DNA of 64,000 nt, taken from positions 930,001 to 994,000 of the forward strand of contig NZ_JACIDS010000001.1 of NCBI RefSeq assembly GCF_014196455.1, read 5' to 3'. Origin of the DNA: Kaistia hirudinis. GTDB lineage: Bacteria; Pseudomonadota; Alphaproteobacteria; Rhizobiales; Kaistiaceae. The position numbers and the translations under genes were made by a program. The notes beneath the pieces are model-generated. The model made no database searches and was not told where the DNA came from. It was given only the letters and a program-made list of their open reading frames with translations. The stretch's first letter is position 1; every line of letters starts with the position of its first letter. This document shows positions 37,575-48,300 of this stretch, piece after piece.

Positions 37575-38186
37575 ATGGCCTTCATCGTCATCGATAACTA
37601 CGACAGCTTCACCTACAACCTCGTCCATTATCTGGGCGAACTGGGTGCCGAGCTGATCATCCGCCGCAACGACAAGATCACCGTCGACGAGGTGATCGCG
37701 CTCGATCCAGAGGGGATCGTGCTGTCGCCTGGCCCCTGCACGCCGAACGAGGCGGGGATCTGCCTTGACCTGATAGACCGTGCCGGCGCGACGATCCCGA
37801 TCTTCGGCGTCTGCCTCGGCCATCAGGCGATCGGCCAGGCGATGGGCGGCGACGTCGTGCGCGCGCCGAGCCAGATGCACGGCAAGATCTCCACGATCTC
37901 GCATCGCGGTCGCAGCGTCTTCCGCGGCATCAACGGTCCCTTCCAGGCGACGCGCTATCATTCGCTGCAGGTGCGCCGCGAAACCATGCCGGACGTGCTG
38001 GAGATCACGGCCGAGGCCGAGGACGGCGTCGTCATGGGCGCCATGCACAAAAGCCTGCCGATGCACGGCGTGCAGTTCCATCCCGAGAGCATCGCCTCGG
38101 AACACGGGCACCGCATGCTGAAGAACTTCCTCGACATCGCCGCCGACTGGAATGCACGCCATCGCGCAGCCCAGTCCGTCGCGTGA
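37575..38186 (+). CDS. trpG: Anthranilate synthase component II (glutamine amidotransferase)
   Basis: Class I glutamine amidotransferase subunit, 203 aa, releasing ammonia for TrpE. The triad is visible: C80 in [12 protein letters not shown]169 and E171 in GVQFHPES. An N-terminal [19 protein letters not shown] is the family hallmark. The same protein could also serve PabB (as in some bacteria), since no separate pabA is visible here. It is followed by trpD after 10 bp. Confidence 0.96.
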   Translation: MAFIVIDNYDSFTYNLVHYLGELGAELIIRRNDKITVDEVIALDPEGIVLSPGPCTPNEAGICLDLIDRAGATIPIFGVCLGHQAIGQAMGGDVVRAPSQMHGKISTISHRGRSVFRGINGPFQATRYHSLQVRRETMPDVLEITAEAEDGVVMGAMHKSLPMHGVQFHPESIASEHGHRMLKNFLDIAADWNARHRAAQSVA

Positions 38187-38196
38187 GAGGACGAGC

Positions 38197-39210
38197 ATGT
38201 CGGACCTGAAGACACTCATCGCCAAGGTCGCCGCCGGCAAACCGCTCGCACGCAGCGAGTCGGAGGCCGCCTTCAACATCATCATGTCCGGCGAGGCGAC
38301 GCCCGCGCAGATCGGCGGCTTCCTGATGGCGCTGCGCGTGCGCGGCGAGACGATCGACGAGATCACCGGCGCGGTTGCGACCATGCGCGCCAAGATGCTG
38401 CCCGTCTCCGCGCCGGAAGGCGCGATCGACATCGTCGGGACGGGCGGCGACGGCTCGCACACCTTCAACATCTCGACCGCCTCGGCCTTCGTCGTGGCGG
38501 GCGCAGGCGTGCCGGTCGCCAAGCATGGCAACCGTGCGCTCTCGTCCAGATCGGGTGCCGCCGACGTGCTGGCCGCACTCGGCGTCAATGTCGACGTGAC
38601 GCCGGAGACGATCGGGCGGGCGATTCGCGAGGCCGGGATCGGCTTCATGTTCGCGCCGGCGCATCACTCCGCGATGAAGCATGTTGGTCCGGCGCGCGTC
38701 GAGCTCGGCACGCGCACGATCTTCAACCTGCTCGGGCCCCTCTCCAATCCGGCCGGCGTGAAGCGCCAGGTCGTCGGCGTCTACGCGCCGGAATGGCTGG
38801 AACCCCTCGCCTATGTGCTCGCGGCGCTCGGCACCGAGAGCGCCTGGATCGTGCATGGTGCCGGCGGCGTCGACGAGATCTCGACCGCCGGCCCGACGCA
38901 GGTCGCCGAGCTCAAGGACGGCACGGTGGCGAGCTTCACGATCGAACCCGACGCGCTCGGCCTGCCCATCTCGCCGCTCGAAGCCATCAAGGGCGGCGAT
39001 GCGGTGCATAACGCGGCGGCGCTCCGTGCCCTTCTCAATGGCGCCCGCAGCGCCTATCGCGACACCGTGCTGATGAATGCCGCCGCCGCGCTGGTCGTCG
39101 CCGGGCGAGCCGCCTCGCTGGTCGAAGGCGTCGCGCTCGCAGCCGCCTCGATCGACGAAGGCCGCGCGCATGACCGGCTCGACCGACTCATCGCGATCAC
39201 CAACGGATAG
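38197..39210 (+). CDS. trpD: Anthranilate phosphoribosyltransferase
   Basis: Second step of the pathway: anthranilate plus PRPP to phosphoribosyl-anthranilate. It has 337 aa. Motifs are [19 protein letters not shown] (PRPP/Mg site), [21 protein letters not shown] and the [13 protein letters not shown] region. ATG 38197 ([11 protein letters not shown]) is preferred to an ATG at 38152 that would overlap trpG. trpC begins four bases after the stop. Confidence 0.97.
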   Translation: MSDLKTLIAKVAAGKPLARSESEAAFNIIMSGEATPAQIGGFLMALRVRGETIDEITGAVATMRAKMLPVSAPEGAIDIVGTGGDGSHTFNISTASAFVVAGAGVPVAKHGNRALSSRSGAADVLAALGVNVDVTPETIGRAIREAGIGFMFAPAHHSAMKHVGPARVELGTRTIFNLLGPLSNPAGVKRQVVGVYAPEWLEPLAYVLAALGTESAWIVHGAGGVDEISTAGPTQVAELKDGTVASFTIEPDALGLPISPLEAIKGGDAVHNAAALRALLNGARSAYRDTVLMNAAAALVVAGRAASLVEGVALAAASIDEGRAHDRLDRLIAITNG

Positions 39211-39214
39211 GACG

Positions 39215-40015
39215 ATGAGCGACATCCTCGCCAAGATCGAGATCACCAAGCGCGCCGAGATCGAGGCCGCCAAGGCGCGCATTCGTCCGAGCGAAATCAA
39301 GGCGCGCGCGCTCGACACCGCCCCGACGCGTGGCTTCCACGCCGCGCTCCGGCGCCGGATCGATGCCGGCGAGCCGGCGCTGATCGCCGAGATCAAGAAG
39401 GCGAGCCCGTCCAAGGGCCTGATCCGGCCGGATTTCGATCCGCCGAGCCTCGCCGCCGCCTATGAAGCCGGCGGCGCGGCCTGTCTTTCGGTGCTCACCG
39501 ACGGCCCCTATTTCCAGGGCGCCGCCGAGTTCCTCGCGCAGGCCCGCGAGGCGGCGGCGCTCCCGGCGCTGCGCAAGGATTTCATCTACGAGCCCTATCA
39601 GGTCTATGAGTCGCGCGTGCTCGGCGCCGATTGCATCCTGATCATCATGGCTGCGGTCGAGGATAGCGTCGCCGCAGAGATCGAGGGCACCGCGCTCGAA
39701 CTCGGCATGGACGTGCTCATCGAGGTGCATGACGATGCAGAACTCGACCGCGCGCTCGCCCTCGCCTCGCCGCTGATCGGCATCAACAACCGCAACCTCC
39801 GCACCTTCGACGTTACGCTGGAAACCTCCGAGCGCCTGGCGCCGCGCGTTCCGGCGGATCGCACGCTCGTCGGCGAGAGCGGCATCTTCACCAAGGCCGA
39901 TGTCGACCGGCTCACCAAGGTGGGCATCCGCACCTATCTCGTCGGCGAGAGCCTGATGCGCCAGGCCGACGTGACGCGCGCGACCGAAGAACTGCTCGGC
40001 CGCCGCGCCGCCTGA
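39215..40015 (+). CDS. trpC: Indole-3-glycerol phosphate synthase
   Basis: Closes the indole ring to form indole-3-glycerol phosphate, 266 aa, a (beta/alpha)8 barrel not fused to TrpF. Hallmarks are [17 protein letters not shown] (catalytic Lys residues), [36 protein letters not shown] and the phosphate site [15 protein letters not shown] 39215 follows the trpD stop, with AGGA overlapping that stop. The remaining genes trpF, trpB and trpA are not in the window, as in other Rhizobiales where they form another operon. Confidence 0.97.
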   Translation: MSDILAKIEITKRAEIEAAKARIRPSEIKARALDTAPTRGFHAALRRRIDAGEPALIAEIKKASPSKGLIRPDFDPPSLAAAYEAGGAACLSVLTDGPYFQGAAEFLAQAREAAALPALRKDFIYEPYQVYESRVLGADCILIIMAAVEDSVAAEIEGTALELGMDVLIEVHDDAELDRALALASPLIGINNRNLRTFDVTLETSERLAPRVPADRTLVGESGIFTKADVDRLTKVGIRTYLVGESLMRQADVTRATEELLGRRAA

Positions 40016-40030
40016 GGAACCTTCATCACG

Positions 40031-40543
40031 ATGTCCGTCACCATCCGCCCCGCGCGGGCGAGCGAGATTGGCCGCCTGCAGGATATCGAGCGCGCCGCCG
40101 CGATACGCTTTCGCGACGTCGGCCTCGACGCGCTGGCGGAGGGTGAACCGAACGACGCGGCGTTCATCCACTCTCTCATGCAGCACGGCGAAGTGCTTGG
40201 CGCGGAATCGGAAGGCGCCCTCGTCGGCTTCGTTCTCGCGGGGCGTCTCGACGACGCGCTGCACATCTATGAGATCTCCGTCGCGCCGACGCATGGCGGA
40301 CGCGGCATCGGCGGAGCGCTCCTCGACGCCATCGCCGATCGGGCGCATGATCGCGGCATGGGGGCACTGACGCTTTCGACCTTCGCCGACGTGCCCTGGA
40401 ACGCGCCGTTCTATGCGCGGCGCCGCTTCGCCCTCGTCGAGGAGAGCGCTTGGACGCCCGCCTTCTTCGTGCTCCGCTCGCTGGAGCGCGCGGCGGGATT
40501 GCCGCTCGAACGGCGCATCTTCATGCGCAAGGAGCTTTCGTGA
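40031..40543 (+). CDS. GNAT-family N-acetyltransferase
   Basis: Acetyl-CoA-dependent acetyltransferase fold, 170 aa, acceptor unknown. The N-terminal [21 protein letters not shown] and the acetyl-CoA loop ([25 protein letters not shown]) are typical, followed by [19 protein letters not shown]. It lies between trpC and moaC with 15 bp before it and a one-base overlap with moaC (TGATG). It is therefore cotranscribed, although most relatives have trpC directly followed by moaC. Confidence 0.88.
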   Translation: MSVTIRPARASEIGRLQDIERAAAIRFRDVGLDALAEGEPNDAAFIHSLMQHGEVLGAESEGALVGFVLAGRLDDALHIYEISVAPTHGGRGIGGALLDAIADRAHDRGMGALTLSTFADVPWNAPFYARRRFALVEESAWTPAFFVLRSLERAAGLPLERRIFMRKELS

Positions 40544-41025
40544 TGGCCCCTCGTCTCACGCATCTCGACGCGACCGGTGCCGCCCATATGGTCGACGTGT
40601 CGGACAAGGCCGTCACCAGCCGCATGGCGATCGCCGAGGGTGCCGTCCATATGGCGCCGCAGACGCTGGCGCTGATCCGCTCCGGCGCCGCGGCCAAGGG
40701 CGACGTGATCGCGACGGCACGTATCGCCGGGATCATGGCCGCGAAAAAGACGCATGAGCTGATCCCGCTCTGCCACCCGATCATGCTCTCCAAAGTCACC
40801 GTCGATATCGAGCCGGACGAATCGCTTCCCGGCCTCCGTGTGCGCGCCCTGACACGCGTTGCCGATCGCACGGGCGTGGAGATGGAGGCGTTGACGGCCG
40901 TCTCGGTCGCATGCCTGACGCTCTACGACATGGCGAAGGCCGTGGATCGCGGCATGACGATCGGCCCGATCCGCCTTCTGGAGAAGAGCGGCGGCCGCTC
41001 GGGCGACTGGAAGGCCGAGCCGTGA
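40543..41025 (+). CDS. moaC: Cyclic pyranopterin monophosphate synthase
   Basis: Second enzyme of molybdenum cofactor synthesis, converting the MoaA product to cyclic pyranopterin monophosphate. It has 160 aa. Conserved blocks are [44 protein letters not shown] (split across active-site Lys and His), [22 protein letters not shown] and [20 protein letters not shown] lies upstream of ATG 40543. The stop overlaps the moeA GTG start (GTGA), so the two are coupled. Confidence 0.97.
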   Translation: MAPRLTHLDATGAAHMVDVSDKAVTSRMAIAEGAVHMAPQTLALIRSGAAAKGDVIATARIAGIMAAKKTHELIPLCHPIMLSKVTVDIEPDESLPGLRVRALTRVADRTGVEMEALTAVSVACLTLYDMAKAVDRGMTIGPIRLLEKSGGRSGDWKAEP

Positions 41026-42236
41026 GCAGTGGACTTCTGCCGGTCGAGGCAGCGCTCGCCCGCGTGCTCGACGGCGTCGCGCCGATGCCGGCCGAGGATG
41101 TGCCGCTCGCCGAGGCGCGTGGCCGCATCCTCGCCGCGCCCCTTGCGGCGCTGCGCACCCAGCCGCCGGCGGATGTCTCCGCCATGGACGGCTATGCCGT
41201 GCGCGCTGCCGATGTCGCAGCTTCAGCATCCGAGCTGACCGTGATCGGGACGGCGCCGGCCGGGACGCCCTTCGACGGCACCGTCGGCGTGGGCCAGGCG
41301 GTGCGCATCTTCACCGGCGCGCATCTGCCGGCAGGCGCCGATTCGGTCCTGCTGCAGGAGGATGCAGAGACGCTGGAGGGCGGACGCATTCGCGCCCGCG
41401 AGGCCGTGCGCCCCGGCCAGCATGTAAGAAGGCGCGGGCTCGATTTTGCCGCTGGCGACATCATGCTCCCGGCCGGGCTCAAGCTCGGCATGCGGCAATT
41501 GTCGCTCGCCGCGGCGATGAACCATGCGCATGTTCCGGTCCGGAGGCGGCCGCGCGTCGCCCTGCTCGCCACGGGCGACGAACTGGTGCCGCCCGGCGGC
41601 GACATTCCGCCGGATCGCATCGTCGCCTCGAACAGCTTCGGCCTCGCGGCTTTGATTGCGGAGGCCGGCGGCGTGCCGATCGATCTCGGCATCGTGCCGG
41701 ACGACCGCGCCCGCTTCGCCGCGGCGGTCGATGACGGCCTCGCGGATGGCGCGGACATCCTTGTCACGCTCGGCGGCGCGTCCGTCGGCGAGCATGACCT
41801 TTCCCGCGAGGTGCTCGCAGGTCGCGGCATGGAGCTCGGCTTCTGGAAGATCGCGATGCGGCCCGGCAAGCCGCTGATCTTCGGGCGGATCGGCGCAACG
41901 CGGATCCTCGGCTTGCCGGGAAACCCCGTTTCCAGCTTCGTCTGCGCGCTGCTCTTCCTGCGTCCGCTGATCGCCGCCAAGCTCGGGCTGCCGCCCGGCG
42001 ATCCGACCGTGCCCGCCCGGCTCGGCGCGGCGATGCGGGCGAATGATCAGCGCCAGGACTACGTCCGGGCGACGCTCACCGAGGACGGAAACGGGCTTCC
42101 TGTCGCAACGCCCCTGCCACGACAGGACAGCTCGATGCTCTCGACCTTCGCATCGGCCGGCTGCCTGATCGTGCGCCCGCCACACGCGCCGGAGGCCAAG
42201 GCGGGCGATCCTTGCCGCATCGTCATTTTGCCTTGA
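41022..42236 (+). CDS. moeA: Molybdopterin molybdenumtransferase
   Basis: Inserts molybdate into adenylated molybdopterin, the last common step of cofactor synthesis. It has 404 aa. Hallmarks are the N-terminal [13 protein letters not shown], the domain III motifs [33 protein letters not shown] and [11 protein letters not shown], then [13 protein letters not shown]. The start is GTG at 41022, overlapping the moaC stop. In related genomes lexA follows; here 8 kb of other genes come first. Confidence 0.97.
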   Translation: MSSGLLPVEAALARVLDGVAPMPAEDVPLAEARGRILAAPLAALRTQPPADVSAMDGYAVRAADVAASASELTVIGTAPAGTPFDGTVGVGQAVRIFTGAHLPAGADSVLLQEDAETLEGGRIRAREAVRPGQHVRRRGLDFAAGDIMLPAGLKLGMRQLSLAAAMNHAHVPVRRRPRVALLATGDELVPPGGDIPPDRIVASNSFGLAALIAEAGGVPIDLGIVPDDRARFAAAVDDGLADGADILVTLGGASVGEHDLSREVLAGRGMELGFWKIAMRPGKPLIFGRIGATRILGLPGNPVSSFVCALLFLRPLIAAKLGLPPGDPTVPARLGAAMRANDQRQDYVRATLTEDGNGLPVATPLPRQDSSMLSTFASAGCLIVRPPHAPEAKAGDPCRIVILP

Positions 42237-42400
42237 CGAGCGGCATGCCTATTTGAGCGCCCAATTTTCCACAACGATGATTCACGCTTTGTGAACGAAT
42301 GCGTTATATTGCCCGCGTCTGCCGAGAAATTGCGCATGGGAACCCGACGCTTGTTCGGGCGTTTTTGTACGGATCGGCGGGCGGCGAGAGGTTCAGAACC

Positions 42401-42631
42401 ATGACGACGTCGGATCAGAAGCCTTCGATCAGCAGCCGGACCCTCAGGATCGGCTCCTGCCTCGCAGCCGGCGCGATGATGCTTTCGCATCTCAATCGGT
42501 CGGCACTGACGCGCTATGACGATCTGCTTCACGATTTGGCGCGCTTCCATCCGCATCAGAATGCGCCCGCGCGGCGCGCCGACCGCCCGCTGCGCAAGCG
42601 GCCGGTCGCGGATTCGCGCACGTATCGCTGA
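42401..42631 (+). CDS. Small hypothetical protein
   Basis: Unrecognised 76-aa protein, basic in its C-terminal half (RRADRPLRKRPVADSRTYR). Residues 15-30 (GSCLAAGAMMLSHL) are mildly hydrophobic. The ATG at 42401 has GAGAGG about 11 bases upstream. Third codon positions are GC-rich as expected for a real gene in this genome. A longer frame from 42299 exists. It stands alone after moeA, ending 13 bp before the convergent nuclease gene. I cannot assign a function. Confidence 0.45.
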   Translation: MTTSDQKPSISSRTLRIGSCLAAGAMMLSHLNRSALTRYDDLLHDLARFHPHQNAPARRADRPLRKRPVADSRTYR

Positions 42632-42643
42632 GCGCGGCGCGAC

Positions 42644-43423
42644 CTAATCCGTCACCGCTGGCCTGCCGTGCAGGAAACGCGCGGTGGGACGGATATCGAG
42701 ATCGACGACCAGCGGCAGATGATCCGAAGCGACGCGCGACAGCGGCGTGCGCACCACTTCGACATTCTTGATCTCCGCCCTGCCCCGCAGCCAGACATGG
42801 TCGAGTCGGAGCGTCGGCATCCGCCCGGGATAGGTCGGCCGCGCCTTGCGCGCGCCCCACTCCTTCTGGACATCCGTGAAGCGCGAGGCGAGGTGGCGAT
42901 AGGGCGCGAGGCCCGGCGGCGCGTTAAAATCGCCGACAAAGACGACGGGGTCGCGACAATCCGGATGGCCGAGCCATTCGGGGCCGAGCAGCGTCGAGAG
43001 TTGCAGCATCTGCTCGTGCGGCCAGACGCCGAGATGGGTGTTGACCACCTGCACGGCATGTCCGCCGACATCGATCGACGCCCAGAGCGCGCCGCGCGGC
43101 TCGACCTTGATGCGGTCATAGAAGCCCGGAAGCTGGCCGAGGCGGCGCATCTCGATCGGCAGTGCCGTGAGGATCGCATCGCCATAACGCTCCGGACCGA
43201 CGCGCGTCGAGCCGTTGAAGAACGCCTTCATGCCCAGCATCGAAGCCAGCACATGCGCCTGATCGATGCCGCCGGTCCGCGCCCGGCCGACATCGATCTC
43301 CTGCAGCGCGACGATATCGGGCTTGCAGCTGGCAATGACGCTCGCCACGCGCTCCGGCGCGTGGTGCTTGTCGGTGCCGATGCAGGCGTGGACGTTATAG
43401 GAGAGAATGCGGAATTGACCCAT
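42644..43423 (-). CDS. Endonuclease/exonuclease/phosphatase (EEP) family protein
   Basis: Cytoplasmic EEP-fold phosphoesterase, 259 aa, no signal peptide. Catalytic blocks are LSYNVHACIGTD (Asn), IVALQEIDVGR (Glu), VVNTHLGVW, VFVGDFNAPPG (Asp, Asn) and ASDHLPLVVD (Asp, His). Such proteins act on nucleic acids, phospholipids or inositol phosphates; the substrate here is unknown. ATG 43423 gives the family start MGQFRILSYNVH. It is 68 bp downstream of the deaminase-like gene and may share its transcript. Confidence 0.88.
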   Translation of the reverse strand: MGQFRILSYNVHACIGTDKHHAPERVASVIASCKPDIVALQEIDVGRARTGGIDQAHVLASMLGMKAFFNGSTRVGPERYGDAILTALPIEMRRLGQLPGFYDRIKVEPRGALWASIDVGGHAVQVVNTHLGVWPHEQMLQLSTLLGPEWLGHPDCRDPVVFVGDFNAPPGLAPYRHLASRFTDVQKEWGARKARPTYPGRMPTLRLDHVWLRGRAEIKNVEVVRTPLSRVASDHLPLVVDLDIRPTARFLHGRPAVTD

Positions 43424-43491
43424 GACGGCTCGTTATCTAGGGCGCCTGCGTGCCGAAACCATGGCAGCGCGCGCGCCGGGCAGCGGCAGAT

Positions 43492-44787
43492 TCACGCGGA
43501 GGCGCGCGGCGCATAGTCGGCGGCGTCGACACGCGCGGGCCTGCCCTCGAGCGCGAGCGTCGCAATGCGGGCCGGCGCTTCCGCGATGACCTTGCCGCGG
43601 CGCACGACGGCGAGACGCTGGGCGCGCAGCCGCACCGCCTCGATCGGATCCGCCGCCTGCAGCAGCACGAAATCGGCGTTGCAGCCGACATCGAGCCCAT
43701 AGCCCTCGAGACCGAGAATGGAAGCCGGCACGGTCGTGACGGCCTCGAACGACCAGCGGATCGCCTCGCGGCTCGTCATCGGCACGGCATGCACCGCCAT
43801 ATTGGCGACATCGAGCATGTCGGCATCGCCGAGCCCGTACCAGGGATCCATGCAGCAATCCTGGCCGAGCGCGACGGGAATGCCGAGCGCCCGCATCTCC
43901 GGAATGCGCGTCAGGCCGCGGCGGCGCGGATAGGTGTCGTGGCGGCCCTGCAGCGTAATGTTGATCAGCGGATTGGCGATGGCGGCGACGCCGGCTTCCT
44001 TCATCAGCGGAAGCAACTTCGAGACATAGTAATTGTCCATGGAATGCATGGAGGTCAGGTGCGAGCCGGCCACCCGCCCCTGGAGGCCGAGCCGGACCGT
44101 CTCGGCGGCCAGCGTCTCGATGTGGCGCGACAGCGGATCGTCGCTCTCGTCGCAATGGAGGTCGACAAGCAGCCCGCGCGCAGCGGCGATCTCGCACAGC
44201 GCCCGCACCGAGGCGGCGCCATCCGCCATGGTGCGCTCGAAATGGGGGATACCGCCGACGACGTCGACGCCGAGATCGAGCGCCCGCTCGAGGTTCCGCA
44301 CGGCCGTCGGGGAGCGGTAATAGCCATCCTGCGGGAAGGCGACGAGCTGCAGGTCGAGATAGGGCTTCACCCGCTCGCGCACCTCGATCAGCGCCTCGAC
44401 GGCGAGGAGGCGATCGTCGCAGACGTCGACATGGCTGCGCACGGCGAGCAGGCCCTGCGAAACGGCGAGGTCGCAATAGCGCAGCGCCCGCTCGATCACG
44501 GCATCATGGGTCAGGAGCGGCTTCAGTTCGCCCCAGAGCGCGATGCCTTCGAGCAGCGTGCCGGACTGGTTCATCCGCGGCAGGCCGAGCGAGAGCGTCG
44601 CATCCATATGGAAATGGCAGTCGACAAAGGGCGGCGCCACGAGGCGGCCGGCGGCGTCGATCACGCGGCGCGCCTCGGCGCCGATGCCCGGCTCCACGGC
44701 CGCGATCCGTCCGTCGGCGACGGCGATGTCCTGGCCGGCCCGCCCGTCGGGAAGCGACGCGTTCTTGACGATCAGTTCAAATGCCAT
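43492..44787 (-). CDS. Cytosine deaminase-like amidohydrolase
   Basis: Metal-dependent deaminase of the cytosine deaminase/N-isopropylammelide hydrolase subgroup, 431 aa. Ligands and catalytic residues can be placed: H58 and H60 (DCHFHMD), H211 with E214 (LHCDE), H243 (GSHLTSMHSM) and D310 (GQDCCMDPWYGLGDADM). The match to E. coli CodA in these blocks is close, so cytosine or a related amino-pyrimidine/triazine is a likely substrate. No cytosine permease gene is beside it. ATG 44787 starts MAFELIVKNASLPDG. Confidence 0.88.
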   Translation of the reverse strand: MAFELIVKNASLPDGRAGQDIAVADGRIAAVEPGIGAEARRVIDAAGRLVAPPFVDCHFHMDATLSLGLPRMNQSGTLLEGIALWGELKPLLTHDAVIERALRYCDLAVSQGLLAVRSHVDVCDDRLLAVEALIEVRERVKPYLDLQLVAFPQDGYYRSPTAVRNLERALDLGVDVVGGIPHFERTMADGAASVRALCEIAAARGLLVDLHCDESDDPLSRHIETLAAETVRLGLQGRVAGSHLTSMHSMDNYYVSKLLPLMKEAGVAAIANPLINITLQGRHDTYPRRRGLTRIPEMRALGIPVALGQDCCMDPWYGLGDADMLDVANMAVHAVPMTSREAIRWSFEAVTTVPASILGLEGYGLDVGCNADFVLLQAADPIEAVRLRAQRLAVVRRGKVIAEAPARIATLALEGRPARVDAADYAPRASA

Positions 44788-44866
44788 GGAAACCCCTGCA
44801 GAAAATACAGGGGTATCCGATCAGCAGCCGCGCGCCGATGCAAGCGGCACGAGGCCGGTCGCGCCG

Positions 44867-45337
44867 CTATTTCGGGGCGTAAGGCGCGGTCGTGCTGGAA
44901 TAGGAGCCCTGATAGGCGGTCGCCGCGTCCGCGCCGAGATCGGCTGCAACGGCGGCGGCGACCTGATCCGCCTCGGCCTTCGGCAAGGTCGCGGCAGCGC
45001 TGCCGATGGCGGCGGCGAGCTGCGTGATGTCGGTGGCGCCCAGCGCGCCGTTGCCGCCGAAATTGGCGCCGGTCTTGTACTTCTTCAGCATGCTGTCGAT
45101 CAGCGGCTTGCAGCCCGTCTGGCACTGCTCGATCTTGGCGAGATCGTCCTGAAAGCCGAGCGCACCGAGATCCGGCGTCGCGTTCATGTCGAGCTGCTTC
45201 TCCATCTGCTGGATCTGCTGCTGCGTCGACTGGGCGAACGCCTGGCCGGCGGGCGCGGCGCCGAGAACAGCCAGCGCCGCCAGGATCGCGAGACCGCGTT
45301 TCGAAACGCTCGTTGCACGCATATGCCGCATCATCAT
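44867..45337 (-). CDS. Small exported hypothetical protein
   Basis: Unrecognised 156-aa protein with a clear signal peptide (hydrophobic core ILAALAVLGAAPAG, cleavage near QAFAQS). After it come a Gln-rich helical stretch (QSTQQQIQQMEKQLDMN), a CQTGC pair likely to form a disulfide, and an Ala-rich tail. The start at 45337, one of three consecutive ATGs, has GGGGAG upstream. It follows the RND pump gene by 19 bp and should be cotranscribed, hinting at a periplasmic accessory of that pump or an unrelated passenger. Confidence 0.65.
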   Translation of the reverse strand: MMMRHMRATSVSKRGLAILAALAVLGAAPAGQAFAQSTQQQIQQMEKQLDMNATPDLGALGFQDDLAKIEQCQTGCKPLIDSMLKKYKTGANFGGNGALGATDITQLAAAIGSAAATLPKAEADQVAAAVAADLGADAATAYQGSYSSTTAPYAPK

Positions 45338-45356
45338 GCTCTCCCCGTTCGTCCCG

Positions 45357-48300
45357 TCAGCCGACGACGGGCGCGCCGCCATTCGGCTCGGCCTTGTCCG
45401 TCCCCGACGAGCCCTTCTTGTGCTTCTTCTTGCCGCCGCGTTCCTCGAACTGCTGCAGCACCGTGAAAAAGGACGGCACGAACAGGACCGCCAGGCAGGT
45501 GGACGCGAGCATGCCGCTGACCACCGCGATGCCGATCGAGGCACGCGAGGCAGCGCCGGCGCCGGTCGCGAACACCAGCGGCAGCACGCCGAGGATGAAG
45601 GCGAACGACGTCATCAGGATCGGGCGGAAGCGGAGCCGCGCCGCCTCGACCGCCGCATCCAGGATCTCCATGCCTTCGTGCCGCTTGTCGCGTGCATATT
45701 CGACGATCAGGATCGCGTTCTTCGCCGCGAGCGCCACCAGCAGGATGATGCCGATCTGGGTGTAGAGGTTGTTCGCGAGGCCGAGGCTCGTCAGCGCGAT
45801 GACCGTGCCGAGCAGCGCGAGCGGCACGGCGAGCAGGACCGAGAGCGGCTGGATCCAGCTTTCATACTGTCCGGCCAGCACGAAGTAGACGAGCACCAGC
45901 GCCAGCGCGAAGATGAAGTAGATCTGGTTGCCGACGATCTGCTCCTGATACGACATCGCCGTCCACGACGTGCCATAGCCCGGCGGAAGGGTCGATTTCG
46001 CGATCTGATCCATCAGCTCCATCGCCTGGCCCGAGCTGAAGCCCGCGGCCGGACCGCCGGCCATCGTCGCGGCCGGATAGAGGTTGTAGAGCGTGATCAG
46101 CGGCGGGCCTTCGACCGTCTTGAACGAGACGAGCGAGCCGACCGGAATCATGTCGCCGGTCTTGGACTTCACCTTGAGATCGGTCACGTCCTGCGGCCGA
46201 ACGCGCTTGGCCGCCTCGGCCTGAACATAGACCTGGAAGACGTTGTTGAACTTGGTGAACTGGTTGACGTAGGTCGAGCCCATATAGGCCTCGACCGTCG
46301 AGAACACGTCGCCGACCGAGACGCCGAGCGTCTCCGCCATGACGCGATCAACGGTGAGCTGGAACTGCGGCGTGGTGGCCGAGAACGTCGTGTTCACCCG
46401 CTGCAGCGAGGACTGCGAATCCGCATTGGCGATCACCTGCTCGGCGACGGCCTGCAACTGCTTGAAATCGGAGGTGCCGTTCTTGACCTGCAGCATCATG
46501 GTGAAGCCGCCGGTGCTGCCGATGCCCTGGATCGGCGGCGGTATGAGCGCGAAGCCGACGGCATCCTGCATCTGGTTCAGCGACTTGGTAATGTTCTCGT
46601 AGATCGCCTTGAGACCCTCGGCCTTGCCGCGAACCGACCAGTCCTTGAAGATCACATAGACCATGCCGGCATTGAACAGCGTCGCGTTGTTGTCGAGCAC
46701 CGATGCGCCGGAAATGCCGACCGCGCTATCGACGCCGGGCGTATCCAGCGCGGCCTTGGTCGCCTGAGCGACGACGCGGTTCGTGCGCTGCAGCGAGGAG
46801 CCCTCGGGCAGCTGGACGCTGATGACGAGATAGCCCTGGTCCTCGTTCGGCAGGAAGGCGGTCGGAATCCGAGACATGCCCCAGAAGGCGACGCCGATCA
46901 GGACCAGAGCGGCGAGGACCATCACATGGCTATGATGGACCATGCGGCTGATCAGCCCGGCATACCAATGCTCGGCCTTGTCATAGACCTTGTTGAAGCC
47001 GCGGAAGAAGATGTTGCGCTTCTCGGGCGGCGTCGGCGCGCGCAGCCACAGCGCGCACTGCGTCGGCTTCAGCGTCATCGCGTTGATGGCGGAGATGAAC
47101 GCCGTCGCCGCGATGACGAGCGCGAACTGCTTGTACATCTGGCCCGTGAGGCCTGGCAGCGCCGCGGCCGGCAGGAACACGGCCATCAGGACGAGCGTGA
47201 TGCCGAGGATGGGGCCGGTCAGCTCCTGCATCGCCTTCACCGCAGCGTCGTGCCCATTCATCCCCTCTTCCATGTGCCGCGCGACGCCTTCGACGATGAC
47301 GATGGCGTCGTCGACGACGATGCCGATGGCGAGGACGATGGCGAACAGGGTTGCCGTGTTGACGGTGAAGCCGAGTGCGGCCATGGCCGCGAAGGCGCCG
47401 ATGATCGTCACAGGAACCGTCGTCGCCGGCACGAGCATGGCGCGCCAGTCCTGCAGGAAGGCGAGGATGACGATGAGCACCAGGATCGCCGCTTCGAACA
47501 GCGTCTTGTAGACTTCGTCGATCGAGGCGACGACGAACTTGGTCGTGTCGAACGGGATCGCGTATTGGAGGCCCGGCGGGAACGACTTGGCGAGTTCCGC
47601 CATCTTGGCCGAGACGCTCTCGGCCACGTCCAGCGCATTGGCGTCCGGCAGCAGGAAGATGCCGATGGCGGCCGTCGGCGCGTTGTTGAACGTCGCGACC
47701 TGGCTGTAGCTCTGCGAGCCGAGCTCGACACGGCCGATATCGCGCACGCGCACGATCTGGCCGCCATTCGCCCCGTCCGACTTGACGATGATGTTCTCGA
47801 ACTGGGCCGGGTCGGAGAAGCGGCCATTGACGTTGATCGTGTACTGGAAGTTCAGCCCGTCGGGCGCCGGCGGCATGCCGGTCATGCCGGCCGTGACTTC
47901 CTGGCTCTGCTGCTGGATGGCGGACACGACATCGTTCGGCACGAGGCCGAAGGTCTGGAGCTTGTCCGGGTCCATCCAGATGCGCATCGCATACGGACCG
48001 GCGCCGAACACGTTGACATTGCCGATGCCGGGCAGGCGCGCGAGTTCGTTCTGCAGGTTGATGACGGCGTAGTTCGACAGGAACAGCCCGTCATAGCGGT
48101 TGTCGGGCGAATACAGCGTGACGAACTGCAGGATCGACGTCGTCTTCTTCTGGACGTTGACGCCCTGGACCTGGACGGATTGCGGCAGCGACGCCATGGC
48201 GATGGCGACGCGGTTCTGCACCAGAACCTGCGCATAGTTCGGGTCCGTGCCGATATTGAACGTCACGGTCAGGCTGTAGGTGCCGTCCGCGGCGCTGGTC

